DNA of 41,759 bases, from the NCBI GenBank assembly GCA_902826065.1, contig CADEDM010000020.1, positions 1 through 41,759 of the forward strand, read 5' to 3'. How positions within the stretch are numbered: position 1 is the stretch's first letter; each line of letters starts with the position of its first letter. Both the position numbers and the translations under genes were made by a program. Source of the stretch: an uncultured Acidobacteriota bacterium. GTDB lineage: Bacteria; Acidobacteriota; Vicinamibacteria; Vicinamibacterales; UBA2999. Positions 25,827-34,461 of this stretch are shown piece by piece. The notes below the pieces were generated by a model, which was not told where the DNA came from, searched no databases, and was given only the letters and a program-made list of their open reading frames with translations.

Positions 25827-27848
25827 GCGAGCGCGCATGATCGCGCGAGCGCGTGCGATGTTGCCCCGCGCGTCGCTGAGGTCGGGACGCAGCTCGAGTG
25901 CGCGTTCCCACTCGGCGATCGCCTCGCCGAACTTGCCCTGCTGCGCGAAGGCAACGCCCAGCCCGTTGTGCGCGTTGGCCATCGACGGGTCGAGGGTCAG
26001 GGCACGACGCAGGCTGACGATGGCTTCGTCCCACCGCCGCTGGCTCAGGTAGAGGGAGCCCTGATTGTTGTAGGTGGTCGCAGAGTTCGGCGCCAGCTGC
26101 AGCAGGTGCGTGAACATCGCCTGGGCGTCGTCGAACCGTCCGGCGCGCGTGTAGGCGACGCCGAGCTTCTCGTAGACCTCCATCTCGTTCGGATTCATCG
26201 ACCGCGCCGTCTCGAGCACCTGCACGGCGCGCTCGAGGCGTCCCGCCTCCTGCAGGTAGCCGCCCAGTGCGGCGAGCGTCGCCGCATCGGCATGGCCGGC
26301 GGCGGCGACCCGCTCCAGCGTATCGATGGCGCGCGGCAGCCGGCCGGTGTCGCGATAGAGCTGGGCGAGGCGGTCGTGGGCCACGGTGAAGTCGGCACGC
26401 GACGAGACGAGCCGCGTGAGCAGACGCTCCGCGTCGGCGGTGCGCCCGGCCTTCACGGCGGCCAGCGCGTCCTCGAGCGTCGAGTGCAGCGGCACGAGCG
26501 TCTTCGGATCGTCGGCAGCGGTGTACTGGCGGTCGGTGGCGCCGGCGGGCTGCACGACATAGCCGAGCGAGCGCAGCCGCTGCTCGGTCTCGCGATCCAC
26601 CGAGGACGGCGCGGCTGGACGTCCAGAGGCACGCAGCGCGAACAACCGGCGCGCCACGGTGTCGGCCTCCTGGCGTCGCGACTCGTAGAGGTTCGCGCCT
26701 TCGGCCGGATCGGCCGCGAGATCGTAGTACTCGCGCAGCGGCAGGTCGATGAACTTGCGGCGCGCCGCCACCAGGCCCGTCAGCGGCGCCCAGTGGCGCG
26801 TGAGGTTGGCGTTGAGCGCCTCGAAGTAGACGTCGACGTCGTCGAGCGGGCGGCCGTCACGAATCGACGGCCACAGGCTGCGGCCGCTGCCGGGGGCCGC
26901 GGCCACGCCCACGAGATCGAGCACCGTGGGTGTGACGTCCACGAGGCGCGCCGGTCCGCTCAGCGCCGCGGGCGTCAAAGCCGTCGGCGCCCACAGCAGC
27001 AGCGGCACGCGCAGCGTCGCTTCGTAGGCGAAGAGTCCGTGCGTACGCTCGCCGTGGTCGCCCAGCGCTTCCCCGTGATCGCTCGTGACGACGACGACCG
27101 TCGACGCCAGTTGCCCCGCCGAGCGCAGCCGGTCGAGCGCGGCGCCGAGCGCCTCGTCGGTGAACGCGACTTCCGCATCGTACGGGTCGGCGGCACGCGC
27201 GCGAGAGGCGGCTGGTGGATCGTAGGGATCGTGCGGGTCGTAAAGGTGGACCCACGCGAACCACGGCCCCGGCGTGCTCGCGGTCGTGATCCATCGCGTC
27301 GCCGCGTCGAGCGTGCCTGGCGCCGGTCGCTCGAGCACCGACAGCGCGCCGCCGGCTGCACGTGACGACAGCGTGTCGTCGTAGACGTCGAAACCGGCGT
27401 TCAAGCCGAAGCGTGCGTCGAGCACGAAGGCCGAGACGAACGCGCCGGTGCGATAGCCCGCGCCCTTGAGCACGCTGGCCAGCGTGGGCCGTGCGCCGTC
27501 GAACCGGAACGATCCGTTGTCGCGCACGCCGTTCACGAAGGGATACGTGCCCGTCATCAACGCCGTGTGCGACGGCAGCGTCAGCGGCACGTGCGCCCAC
27601 GCGGTCTCGACGCGCACGCCTTCGCGCGCCAGGCGGTCGAGCGTCGGCGTCAGGCCGCCGCGGTGGCCGTAGGCTCCGACGCGATCCGCGCGCAGCGTGT
27701 CGATGGTCACGAGCAGGATGTTGGCGCGCGGCAGCGGCGCGGCGGCCGGGCGGGACGACGCATCGCCGCCGGGCGACGAGGAGCAGCCCGCAACCGTCAC
27801 GACGAGCAGCGCCGCCAGCGCGGCCCCGGAGCGCGCCGACGCCCTCAC
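25824..27848 (-). CDS. Sulfatase-like hydrolase lipoprotein with C-terminal TPRs (paralogue 2)
   Basis: A 674-residue protein. GTG at 27848 overlaps the upstream paralogue's TGA (GTGA). The signal peptide ends TVAGC (Cys22), a good lipobox. Residues 42-420 are an alkaline-phosphatase-superfamily/sulfatase-like domain: metal ligand D50 in LLVTIDTLRADRVGAYG, nucleophile region PLTLPSH (88-94, likely Thr90), and D257/H258 with H270 in SDHGEALGDHGERTHG. The C/S-x-P-x-R formylglycine motif of true sulfatases is absent, so a phosphodiesterase or phosphotransferase role is as likely as a sulfatase one. Residues about 465-670 are five or six TPRs (e.g. NEMEVYEKLGVAYTRAGRFD). It is a periplasmic lipoprotein, last gene of the operon. 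Confidence 0.92.
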   Translation of the reverse strand: MRASARSGAALAALLVVTVAGCSSSPGGDASSRPAAAPLPRANILLVTIDTLRADRVGAYGHRGGLTPTLDRLAREGVRVETAWAHVPLTLPSHTALMTGTYPFVNGVRDNGSFRFDGARPTLASVLKGAGYRTGAFVSAFVLDARFGLNAGFDVYDDTLSSRAAGGALSVLERPAPGTLDAATRWITTASTPGPWFAWVHLYDPHDPYDPPAASRARAADPYDAEVAFTDEALGAALDRLRSAGQLASTVVVVTSDHGEALGDHGERTHGLFAYEATLRVPLLLWAPTALTPAALSGPARLVDVTPTVLDLVGVAAAPGSGRSLWPSIRDGRPLDDVDVYFEALNANLTRHWAPLTGLVAARRKFIDLPLREYYDLAADPAEGANLYESRRQEADTVARRLFALRASGRPAAPSSVDRETEQRLRSLGYVVQPAGATDRQYTAADDPKTLVPLHSTLEDALAAVKAGRTADAERLLTRLVSSRADFTVAHDRLAQLYRDTGRLPRAIDTLERVAAAGHADAATLAALGGYLQEAGRLERAVQVLETARSMNPNEMEVYEKLGVAYTRAGRFDDAQAMFTHLLQLAPNSATTYNNQGSLYLSQRRWDEAIVSLRRALTLDPSMANAHNGLGVAFAQQGKFGEAIAEWERALELRPDLSDARGNIARARAIMRAR

Positions 27849-29932
27849 GGCAACCTCCGCAGCAACGCCTCGACCTGCGCGATGTCGCGTGCGTAGCGGG
27901 CCCGCGGCGCCTCGCGCACGAAGCGGGTCAGGTGCGGGCGCGCCTCGGCCGCCCGCGGACTGGCCGCGAGCACCATCCCGAGGTTGTACAGCAGGTCGAA
28001 ATCGGCTGGTGTGAGGGCGATGGCCTTCGTCCACGCCTCGATGGCGGTGGAGCGATCGCGCTCGACCAGCGCCGCGCCGAGGCCTTGCCATGCATCCGCG
28101 CGGGCCGGATCGCTGTCGACCGCGTGACGGAACGCCGTCGCCGCCGCCTCGCGACGCCCTGCCGTCAACTCCAGCACTCCCAGATTGCTCCACGCCGCTG
28201 CCGCGTCCGGATCGAGCGCCAGCAGCTCGGTGAACCTGGCCCGCGCGTCGTCGGCCCTCCCGAGCCGTGCGTAGACGACGCCCAGATCGTTGAGCAGCTC
28301 CGGATTCGCATAGCCGGCGCCGCGCGCCTGCTCGAGGGCCGCGGCAGCGCCGGCGAGATCGCCCGACGCCGTGAGCACGCCGCCGAGCCGGGCCTGGATA
28401 TCCGCGTCCTGGGGCATCCCCGCGGGCGCCGCACGCAGCAGGTCCGCGGCCTCGGCCGCACGTCCAGCGGCCACGAGGGCCGTTGCCGCCGTGGTGCGCG
28501 CCGTCGCGAACCCGGGCCGCGCGCGCACCAGCGAGAGCAGTGCGTCGAGCGCCTGGGCCGGATGTCCGGCGCCGTAGGCCTCGAGCGCCGTCGTGAACTG
28601 CTCGTTCAACGCGACGAGGCGCTTGGGGTCGTCGTCGACCGTGTAGCGGCGGCGCGATGCGGTCGAGGTCGCCGTGCCACTGACGTACCCGAGCGACCGC
28701 AGCCGTGCATCGGCGGTGGCATCGCGTGGCGCGGTGGTCGAGGGCGGCGCCGGGCCGGCCGCCAGCGAGACACGCACGGGCTCGAGCGCCGCCACACGGG
28801 CCACGTCTGACGCAGCAAGATTCCGCGTCTCCCCGGCGTCCGCGCCGCGGTCGTAGAGTTCCGGTTCGGGCAGGGCGATGTACTTCCAGCGCGTAGACGC
28901 CAGCCCGGTCAGCGGCGCCCAGTCGCGCGTCAGGTGCGCTTCCAGCGCCTCGAGGTAGACGGCGCGATCGGCCGGTACGCCGGCCGAGACGGCGACACCA
29001 TCGAGGCCGTCCGGAGCCGGCACGCCGGCGAGATCCAACAGCGTCGGCAACACGTCCGCGTGACCGACCGGCGCCGTCACTACACCAGGGCGGAGGCCCG
29101 GCCCGGCCAGGATCCACGGCACGGCCGCCGTGGCGTCGTAGACGAACAACCCGTGCGTGGCCTCGCCATGTTCCCCCAGCGACTCTCCGTGGTCGGCGGT
29201 CACGGCCACCAGCGTCCGCTCGCGGCGGCCGGTCGCGGCAAGGCGGTCGAGCAATCGGCCGATCATCGCGTCGGCATAGGCGACTTCGGCGTCGTATGGC
29301 GAGCGGCCGGACCGATACTCCGCCGGCGCGTCGTAGGGCGCGTGCGGATCGAACAGGTGCACCCACGCGAGCCACGGCCCCGCAGATCCGGCCGTGTCGA
29401 TCCACGACGCGGCGGCGCTCACGACCTCGGCGGCGCGCCGTTCCGCGAACCCGAACGTCTGGCCGATCGCGCCTTGTGGATAGCGGTCGTCGTAGTGGTC
29501 GAAGCCGCGCGCGAGGCCGTAGCGCGCATCGAGCACGAACGCGCCCACGAACGCGCCGGTGCGATAGCCTCGCGCCTTCAGCACCGTGGCCAGGGTGGGC
29601 ACGCTGTCGGCCAGCCGGGCGGCGCCGTTCACGTGCAGGCCGTGGTGCGGCGGCGTGCGGCCGGTGAGGATCGACGCATGCGCTGGCAGGGTGGCCGGCA
29701 CGTGGGAGAAGGCGGTGTCGAAGCGCACGCCCGCCGCGGCCAGCGCGTCGAGCGTCGGGGTGAGCCCGCCGCGATGGCCGTAGGCGCCGACCCGATCCTT
29801 CCGTAGCGTGTCGACGGTGATGAGCAGGACGTTGGCCCCCTGCGCCCCACCCGGGGAGAGACTCGAACCCGGCCCGCACGCCACGGCCGCTGCGGCGAGG
29901 CACGCGGCGATGACGGCACGGGCGCGCGTCAT
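27845..29932 (-). CDS. Sulfatase-like hydrolase lipoprotein with C-terminal TPRs (paralogue 1)
   Basis: A 695-residue protein. The ATG at 29932 shares one base with the TGA of the racemase-family gene (TGATG). The signal peptide ends AAVAC (Cys19). The catalytic domain repeats the layout of its neighbour: D41 in LLITVDTLRKDRVGAYG, PATLPAH with Thr81, and D247/H248 and H260 in TADHGESLGEHGEATHG. It again lacks the C/S-x-P-x-R sulfatase motif. Strings such as GHRGGLTPTLD, WAPLTGL and RLRSLGYV are shared almost unchanged with paralogue 2, so the pair arose by tandem duplication. The C-terminal 220 residues are TPRs (ELLNDLGVVYARLGRADDA, AAWSNLGVLELTAGRREAA). Two anchored enzymes with protein-binding repeats suggest a periplasmic complex; the substrate is unknown. 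Confidence 0.92.
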   Translation of the reverse strand: MTRARAVIAACLAAAAVACGPGSSLSPGGAQGANVLLITVDTLRKDRVGAYGHRGGLTPTLDALAAAGVRFDTAFSHVPATLPAHASILTGRTPPHHGLHVNGAARLADSVPTLATVLKARGYRTGAFVGAFVLDARYGLARGFDHYDDRYPQGAIGQTFGFAERRAAEVVSAAASWIDTAGSAGPWLAWVHLFDPHAPYDAPAEYRSGRSPYDAEVAYADAMIGRLLDRLAATGRRERTLVAVTADHGESLGEHGEATHGLFVYDATAAVPWILAGPGLRPGVVTAPVGHADVLPTLLDLAGVPAPDGLDGVAVSAGVPADRAVYLEALEAHLTRDWAPLTGLASTRWKYIALPEPELYDRGADAGETRNLAASDVARVAALEPVRVSLAAGPAPPSTTAPRDATADARLRSLGYVSGTATSTASRRRYTVDDDPKRLVALNEQFTTALEAYGAGHPAQALDALLSLVRARPGFATARTTAATALVAAGRAAEAADLLRAAPAGMPQDADIQARLGGVLTASGDLAGAAAALEQARGAGYANPELLNDLGVVYARLGRADDARARFTELLALDPDAAAAWSNLGVLELTAGRREAAATAFRHAVDSDPARADAWQGLGAALVERDRSTAIEAWTKAIALTPADFDLLYNLGMVLAASPRAAEARPHLTRFVREAPRARYARDIAQVEALLRRLP

Positions 29933-30954
29933 CAGAGACGGAAGCCGGCGCGCAGCGGGTCGTCGGCGTCGATGTGGAAGGTGTGCTCGCCGGTGATCCA
30001 TGCGCTGCCGGCGATCTCGGGGACGATGGCCGCGTGGTCGCCGACGCGCTGCCGGCCGGCGACGGTGCCGCGGAAGAGCGTGCCGATGAGGCTCTCGTGC
30101 ACGAACGGCCCGTCGTGCGCAGAGAGCACGCCCATCTCGTCGAGGACCGCCATCACGGCGGCCGTGCCGCTGCCACACGGTGAGCGGTCCACTTCCGCAT
30201 CGGCGAACACCGTGACATTGCGGAGATGCGCCCCCAGGGTCTGGGGCGGCGCCGTGAAGATCGTGCCGTAGACGCCGGTGAGTCCCGGTTCCTGTGGATG
30301 CACGACGGTGATCACCCGCTCGACTTCGCGAGCGATGGCCATGCCGATGCGCCGCAGCTCGGGCAGATGGGCGGCATCGATGGACAGGCCCGTCGCCTCG
30401 GCATCGACGATGGCGTAGAAGGCGCCGCCGAACGCGACGTCGGCCGACAGCGTGCGGCCCTGCACCTGCAGCGGCACACCCGGCGCCAGCACGAACGACG
30501 GCGGGTTCTGGAAGGCGACGTCGGCGACACGCGTGCGGCCCTCCACCGTCTCGAGGCGGGCCCGCGTCCGCACTGGACCCGCGGGCACGTCGAGCACCAT
30601 CTCGACGAACGGCCCGTTGCCGGTGGCGGCATCCCACATCAACCCGCGTTCCACCGCGATGGTCGCGACGGCGATGACGCCGTGGCCGCACATCGTGCTC
30701 CAGCCCTCGTTGTGCATGAAGAGCACGCCGGCGTGCGCCCCCGGCGTCACCGGCTCGGTGAGCAGGGCGCCGTACATGTCGGCGTGGCCGCGCGGTTCGA
30801 GCATCAGGGCACGGCGCAGGTGATCGAGATGCTTGCGCGCCCACGCGCGCCGCTCGAGCATCGTGGCGCCCTCGGGGGTGGGCAGTCCGTCGACGACGAG
30901 ACGCAGGGGCTCGCCGGCCGTGTGGGCATCGATCGTGCGGATCTGGTGAATCAT
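29932..30954 (-). CDS. Proline racemase / hydroxyproline 2-epimerase family enzyme
   Basis: A 340-residue protein with both catalytic cysteines: C89 in STMCGHG and C260 in DRSPCGSGTAA. Retaining both fits a racemase/epimerase; trans-3-hydroxyproline dehydratases of the family have Cys/Thr. The flanking IRTIDAHTAGEPLRLVVDG start and RGHADMYGALL are typical. The likely reaction is epimerisation of hydroxyproline or racemisation of proline, cytoplasmic and cofactor-free. It heads an overlapping operon with two sulfatase-like lipoproteins, an unexpected pairing. An ornithine-cyclodeaminase-family gene (37524), a family that includes pyrroline-carboxylate reductases of the hydroxyproline route, lies 6.6 kb away. 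It is divergent from the porin gene. Confidence 0.92.
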   Translation of the reverse strand: MIHQIRTIDAHTAGEPLRLVVDGLPTPEGATMLERRAWARKHLDHLRRALMLEPRGHADMYGALLTEPVTPGAHAGVLFMHNEGWSTMCGHGVIAVATIAVERGLMWDAATGNGPFVEMVLDVPAGPVRTRARLETVEGRTRVADVAFQNPPSFVLAPGVPLQVQGRTLSADVAFGGAFYAIVDAEATGLSIDAAHLPELRRIGMAIAREVERVITVVHPQEPGLTGVYGTIFTAPPQTLGAHLRNVTVFADAEVDRSPCGSGTAAVMAVLDEMGVLSAHDGPFVHESLIGTLFRGTVAGRQRVGDHAAIVPEIAGSAWITGEHTFHIDADDPLRAGFRL

Positions 30955-30982
30955 GAGTACCGGTCGGGCAGGTGTTCCGCGC

Positions 30983-30988
30983 TATTCT
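30983..30988 (+). promoter_or_regulatory. Putative -10 box (TATTCT) of the porin-cotH unit
   Basis: GCTATTCT lies 43 bases before the GTG at 31031, predicting a leader of about 36 bases. No obvious -35. Confidence 0.3.
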
Positions 30989-31030
30989 GTCAGGCGCTTC
31001 CTCCCCACGCCACCTCGAGGTACGGGACCG

Positions 31031-32374
31031 GTGACCAATGTGACCCGACACTGTCTGGCAGTGCTGATCTCCTGCTGGGCGACGGCCACGGCCGCAGCCC
31101 AGACGCTTCCAGGCCCGGCGGCCGCCCCGGCCCCGGCGCCCACGGCTCTCCAGCTGCCCACGTCGACTACGGCGCCGGCCGCAGAAGTGCAGGGCCGCTG
31201 GTATCCACGGCCGCGCATCAACGACGGCGACACGTGGTCGCTCGAACTACGGACGAAGTTCCAGGGCGACACCGCGTGGCTGGATCCGGTGATCGATCCC
31301 GAGGACGAGGGCTTCGTGTGGCGGCGCCGCCGGATCGGCATCCGCGGCGAGGTGCTGAACCGCGTCGAGTTCGAGATCGAGCGCGAGTTCGGCGACGAGG
31401 AGGAACCGTGGCGGGACGTGTGGGTGAACCTGCGCGTCCACGACCTGCTCGAGCTGCGCGGCGGCAAGTTCAAGGCGCCGTTCGGCCTCGACAACTCCAC
31501 GAGCTCCAGCGAGCACGACTACATCTTCCGGTCGCTGGGCACGCGCCTGCTGGTGCCCGGCCGTGAAGTGGGCGGCATGGTCTACGGCGCGGTCAGCCGC
31601 CGCCGTTTCACCTACGCGCTGGGCGTGTTCAACGCCGAGGCCGACCCGAACACCGACGGCTTCTTCGACGACGACCAGGGCGGCGACAACTTCGACCGCA
31701 CCGTGAGCGGCCGCGTCACCGTGCAGCCGCTCGACTCGTTCGGCGATCTGCCGCGGGCGGTGCGCAACGTCGAGATCGGCGTCAGTGCCGCGCAGTCGAC
31801 CGTGCCGCTGGGCAAGAACGGGCTCCGAGGCCGCTCGGTCTTCGGCCACGAGTTCTTCGACCGCGTCTTCGTCAACGGCGACCGCCGCACGGTCGGCTTC
31901 GACATCGCCGCCATCGGCGGACCGGCCAGCGTGAAGTTCGAGTGGATCCAGTCATCCGACGAGCGGCTCGGCCAGGGCGTGGGCGACGTGGACCTGTCGA
32001 AGGTGTTCGGCCGCGCCTGGTACGTGCAGGGCTCGTGGCTCGTCACCGGCGAGGACAAGGAAGAGAACATCGTGCCGAAGCGGCCGCTGCTGCAGGGCGG
32101 GTTCGGGGCCATCGAAGTGATGGCGCGCTACGAGAAGATGCTGTTCGGCAGCTCGGAGTCGTCGGACCAGCCGCCGTCGACCAGTCCGCGCGGCGAGAAC
32201 CTCGCCCGCAACCAGGACTCCGTCTACACGCTGGGAGTGTCGTGGCATTTGAACCGGTGGCTGAAGGTGCAGGGCAATGCCATCCACGAGTCGTTCCTCG
32301 ACGTCGCGCGTGCGCCGATTCCGGGCACCGGGACCTACTGGAGCTACGTGACCCGCCTGCAACTGGCGTTCTAG
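31031..32374 (+). CDS. Phosphate-selective porin O/P-like outer-membrane porin
   Basis: A 447-residue protein starting at GTG 31031 (GTG 31040 is an alternative), followed by a signal peptide ending ATAAAQ. After an Ala/Pro linker, residues about 60-447 alternate in beta strands with hallmarks of the OprO/OprP family: FVWRRRRIGIRGEVLNRVEFEIEREFG, LRGGKFKAPFGLDNSTS, RSLGTRLLVPGREVGGMVYG, and an aromatic C-terminus (TRLQLAF). Family porins pass phosphate, pyrophosphate or other anions, but many members in other phyla are general porins, so the solute is uncertain. cotH follows 10 bases later, and the stop region TAGGAG doubles as its ribosome site. Confidence 0.9.
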   Translation: MTNVTRHCLAVLISCWATATAAAQTLPGPAAAPAPAPTALQLPTSTTAPAAEVQGRWYPRPRINDGDTWSLELRTKFQGDTAWLDPVIDPEDEGFVWRRRRIGIRGEVLNRVEFEIEREFGDEEEPWRDVWVNLRVHDLLELRGGKFKAPFGLDNSTSSSEHDYIFRSLGTRLLVPGREVGGMVYGAVSRRRFTYALGVFNAEADPNTDGFFDDDQGGDNFDRTVSGRVTVQPLDSFGDLPRAVRNVEIGVSAAQSTVPLGKNGLRGRSVFGHEFFDRVFVNGDRRTVGFDIAAIGGPASVKFEWIQSSDERLGQGVGDVDLSKVFGRAWYVQGSWLVTGEDKEENIVPKRPLLQGGFGAIEVMARYEKMLFGSSESSDQPPSTSPRGENLARNQDSVYTLGVSWHLNRWLKVQGNAIHESFLDVARAPIPGTGTYWSYVTRLQLAF

Positions 32375-32384
32375 GAGCCTCGTG

Positions 32385-33611
32385 ATGCGTGCCATGTTCC
32401 GCGTCGTTCTCGTGACCTTCCTGGCGATGGCCGCCAGCGCCCCGGCCGTGCGGGCGCAGTCGGCCGACGACCTCTTCGATTCCTCGACGCTGCGCGAGAT
32501 GCGCCTGATGGTGCACTCGACCGACTGGACCGAGCTGAAGGCGACCTTCCAGGAGAACACCTTCTATCCGGCCGACCTCACCTGGAACGGCGTGACCGCG
32601 CGCAACGTGGGCATCCGCTCGCGTGGCCTCGGCAGCCGCAGCCCGGTGAAGCCCGGCCTGCTGCTGCGGTTCGACCGCTACGCCAGCGGGCAGACGTTCG
32701 TCGGCCAGAGCTCGCTGGTGCTCGACAACCTGACCCAGGATCCGTCGACGATGAAGGAAGTGCTGGCGATGCAGCTCTTCCGCCGCGTCGGCCTGCCGGC
32801 GCCGCGCGAGGCGTTCGTGCGGCTCTACGTAAACAACGTCTACCTCGGGTTGTACGCCGTGGTCGAGGACGTGGCCGGGCCCTACCTCCAGCGCAATCTC
32901 GGCGAGAGCAACGGCACGCTCTACGAATACGACTGGCTGTTCACCTACAACTTCGACTACCTCGGCTCGAACCTCGACAACTACCGCATCTTCAAGGCGC
33001 AGACCAACACCACGCGCTCGACGTTCGATCTCTACAACCCGATCGAGCAGATGGTGCGCACCGCCAACGAGGCGCCCGACGAGAGCTTCGAGAGCGCCAT
33101 CGCGCCGTACCTCGACCTGCAGGCGTTCGCGCGCCACATCGCCGTCGAGAACTTCATCTCCGACGACGACGGGCTGCTCGGCTTCTGGGGCATGAACAAC
33201 TTCTTCCTCTACAAGCGCGAGGGCGGGTCGCGCTTCCAGTTGATCCCGTGGGACAAGGACTACACGTTCTGGCGCTTCAACAACGACATCTTCACGCGCG
33301 TCGACGCCAGTGTGCTGGCGCGGCGGGCGCTGGCGCTGCCTGACGTGCGCCAGGCGTATCTCGACACGCTGGTCGCCGCGGCGGATTCCGCCGACGAGCC
33401 GCTGGATGTCGGCGTCACGTGGCTGTCGCTGGCGGTCGACCGCCTGGCCGGCCTGGTGCAGGGGGCGGTGAACGACGACCCCAACAAGCCCTACACCACC
33501 GCGCAGTTCGAGGCGGCGGTCAACGGGTTGCGGACCTTCGCCACGCGGCGCGGCCCCTACGTCCGGTGCGCCGTGGCCAACCTGTCGCGCACGCCGGTCG
33601 CCTGCAACTGA
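32385..33611 (+). CDS. CotH kinase-family protein, exported
   Basis: A 408-residue protein. ATG 32385 is preferred (TAGGAG, 7 bases upstream) over GTG 32382. The signal peptide ends APAVRAQ (about residue 25). The CotH atypical kinase fold is shown by VGIRSRGLGSRSP-KPGLLLRFDRYASGQTF, LVLDNLTQDPSTMKEVLAMQLFRRVGLPAPREAFVRLYVN, YLGLYAVVEDV, and the metal-binding QLIPWDKDYTF near residue 289. In spore formers CotH phosphorylates coat proteins; in other bacteria its targets are unknown. It is co-transcribed with the porin and converges with PLD/DUF4956 genes. Elsewhere, CotH genes often sit with DUF4956 and VTC (polyphosphate polymerase) genes; no VTC gene is seen here. Confidence 0.92.
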   Translation: MRAMFRVVLVTFLAMAASAPAVRAQSADDLFDSSTLREMRLMVHSTDWTELKATFQENTFYPADLTWNGVTARNVGIRSRGLGSRSPVKPGLLLRFDRYASGQTFVGQSSLVLDNLTQDPSTMKEVLAMQLFRRVGLPAPREAFVRLYVNNVYLGLYAVVEDVAGPYLQRNLGESNGTLYEYDWLFTYNFDYLGSNLDNYRIFKAQTNTTRSTFDLYNPIEQMVRTANEAPDESFESAIAPYLDLQAFARHIAVENFISDDDGLLGFWGMNNFFLYKREGGSRFQLIPWDKDYTFWRFNNDIFTRVDASVLARRALALPDVRQAYLDTLVAAADSADEPLDVGVTWLSLAVDRLAGLVQGAVNDDPNKPYTTAQFEAAVNGLRTFATRRGPYVRCAVANLSRTPVACN

Positions 33612-33627
33612 CGGCCGGCGGCCGCGC

Positions 33628-34461
33628 TCAGGCGGCGCCGGCGTCGGCCAATGCGCGCTGTACGAACCGGTCGAGGCGCCGCACGGCGGTGCGCTCGGTC
33701 ACGAGGATGCTGAGCTCGCGCCGCAGTTCGAGGCTCGCGGCCGAGAGCGCCAGCGATCCCACGAGCGCCACCTTGCCGTCGACGATCGTGACCTTGCCGT
33801 GGGCGATGCGTCCGGCCACGACGCGCGTCGCGATGTGATCGACGCGCACGCCCTCGCGGGCCTTCGCCGCGAGGATGCGGCGCACCTTCGGATCGTCGAG
33901 CTTGTGGTCGATGATGGCGATGCGGCGGGTGGCGCTCTTCAGCAGCGTCCGCACCGCCTTGCCCGCCCACTCCGGGGCCACCACGAGCCGGCTGCTGCGG
34001 CTGGCCGTCGGCGGCAGATCGCGACGCGCCAGATCGGCCTCGAACAGGCGCCAGGCGTCGAGCACCGCCTCGGGATCCGAGGTCTCGACCGCGAAGTCGC
34101 AGGTCTCGTGGAAGCACTTCCGCGTGAGGTTGAACGAGGCCACCAGCAGCGGGCCGTGGTCGGCGACGATGTACTTCGCGTGGTGCTTGGTGGCGCGCGA
34201 GCCGTGCGGCGTGACCCGCGCCCCCATGTGCTCGAGCAGCGCGCGCACCCGATCGAGCCGCCGGCGCCAGCCACTCGCCCGTCGTGTCAGCAGCACGTCG
34301 ACTTCGACGCCACGGGCAATGGCGGCGCGCACCTCGTCGAGCACGGCCGGATCGTTGCAGCGGAAGATCGTGAGCCCGAGGCGGCGCCGGGCGCCGCGAA
34401 TCACCCGCAGTACGGCCGCGCGCCGCTCGGCAGGCTCGATGACGACGCGGTCGAACGTCAC
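33628..34461 (-). CDS. Phospholipase D-like protein with two HKD motifs
   Basis: A 277-residue protein starting at GTG 34461, overlapping the STAS-DUF4956 stop (GTGA). Both catalytic motifs are intact: H94-x-K96-x4-D101 (HHAKYIVAD) and H221-x-K223-x4-D228 (HGKVTIVD). Two HKD motifs in one chain make a complete active site of the phospholipase D/nuclease superfamily, with a phosphohistidine intermediate. No signal peptide, so it acts in the cytoplasm or at the inner membrane. Phospholipid, nucleic-acid or other phosphodiester substrates are possible. Coupling to a membrane protein suggests a membrane-linked role. It converges with cotH, 16 bases between stops. Confidence 0.88.
   Translation of the reverse strand: MTFDRVVIEPAERRAAVLRVIRGARRRLGLTIFRCNDPAVLDEVRAAIARGVEVDVLLTRRASGWRRRLDRVRALLEHMGARVTPHGSRATKHHAKYIVADHGPLLVASFNLTRKCFHETCDFAVETSDPEAVLDAWRLFEADLARRDLPPTASRSSRLVVAPEWAGKAVRTLLKSATRRIAIIDHKLDDPKVRRILAAKAREGVRVDHIATRVVAGRIAHGKVTIVDGKVALVGSLALSAASLELRRELSILVTERTAVRRLDRFVQRALADAGAA

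Noticed and set aside
27849..29903. A single 1359-residue protein spanning both sulfatase-like genes
   Set aside because: The upstream half is the out-of-frame shadow of paralogue 1; the real frame of paralogue 2 starts at its lipoprotein signal at 27848.
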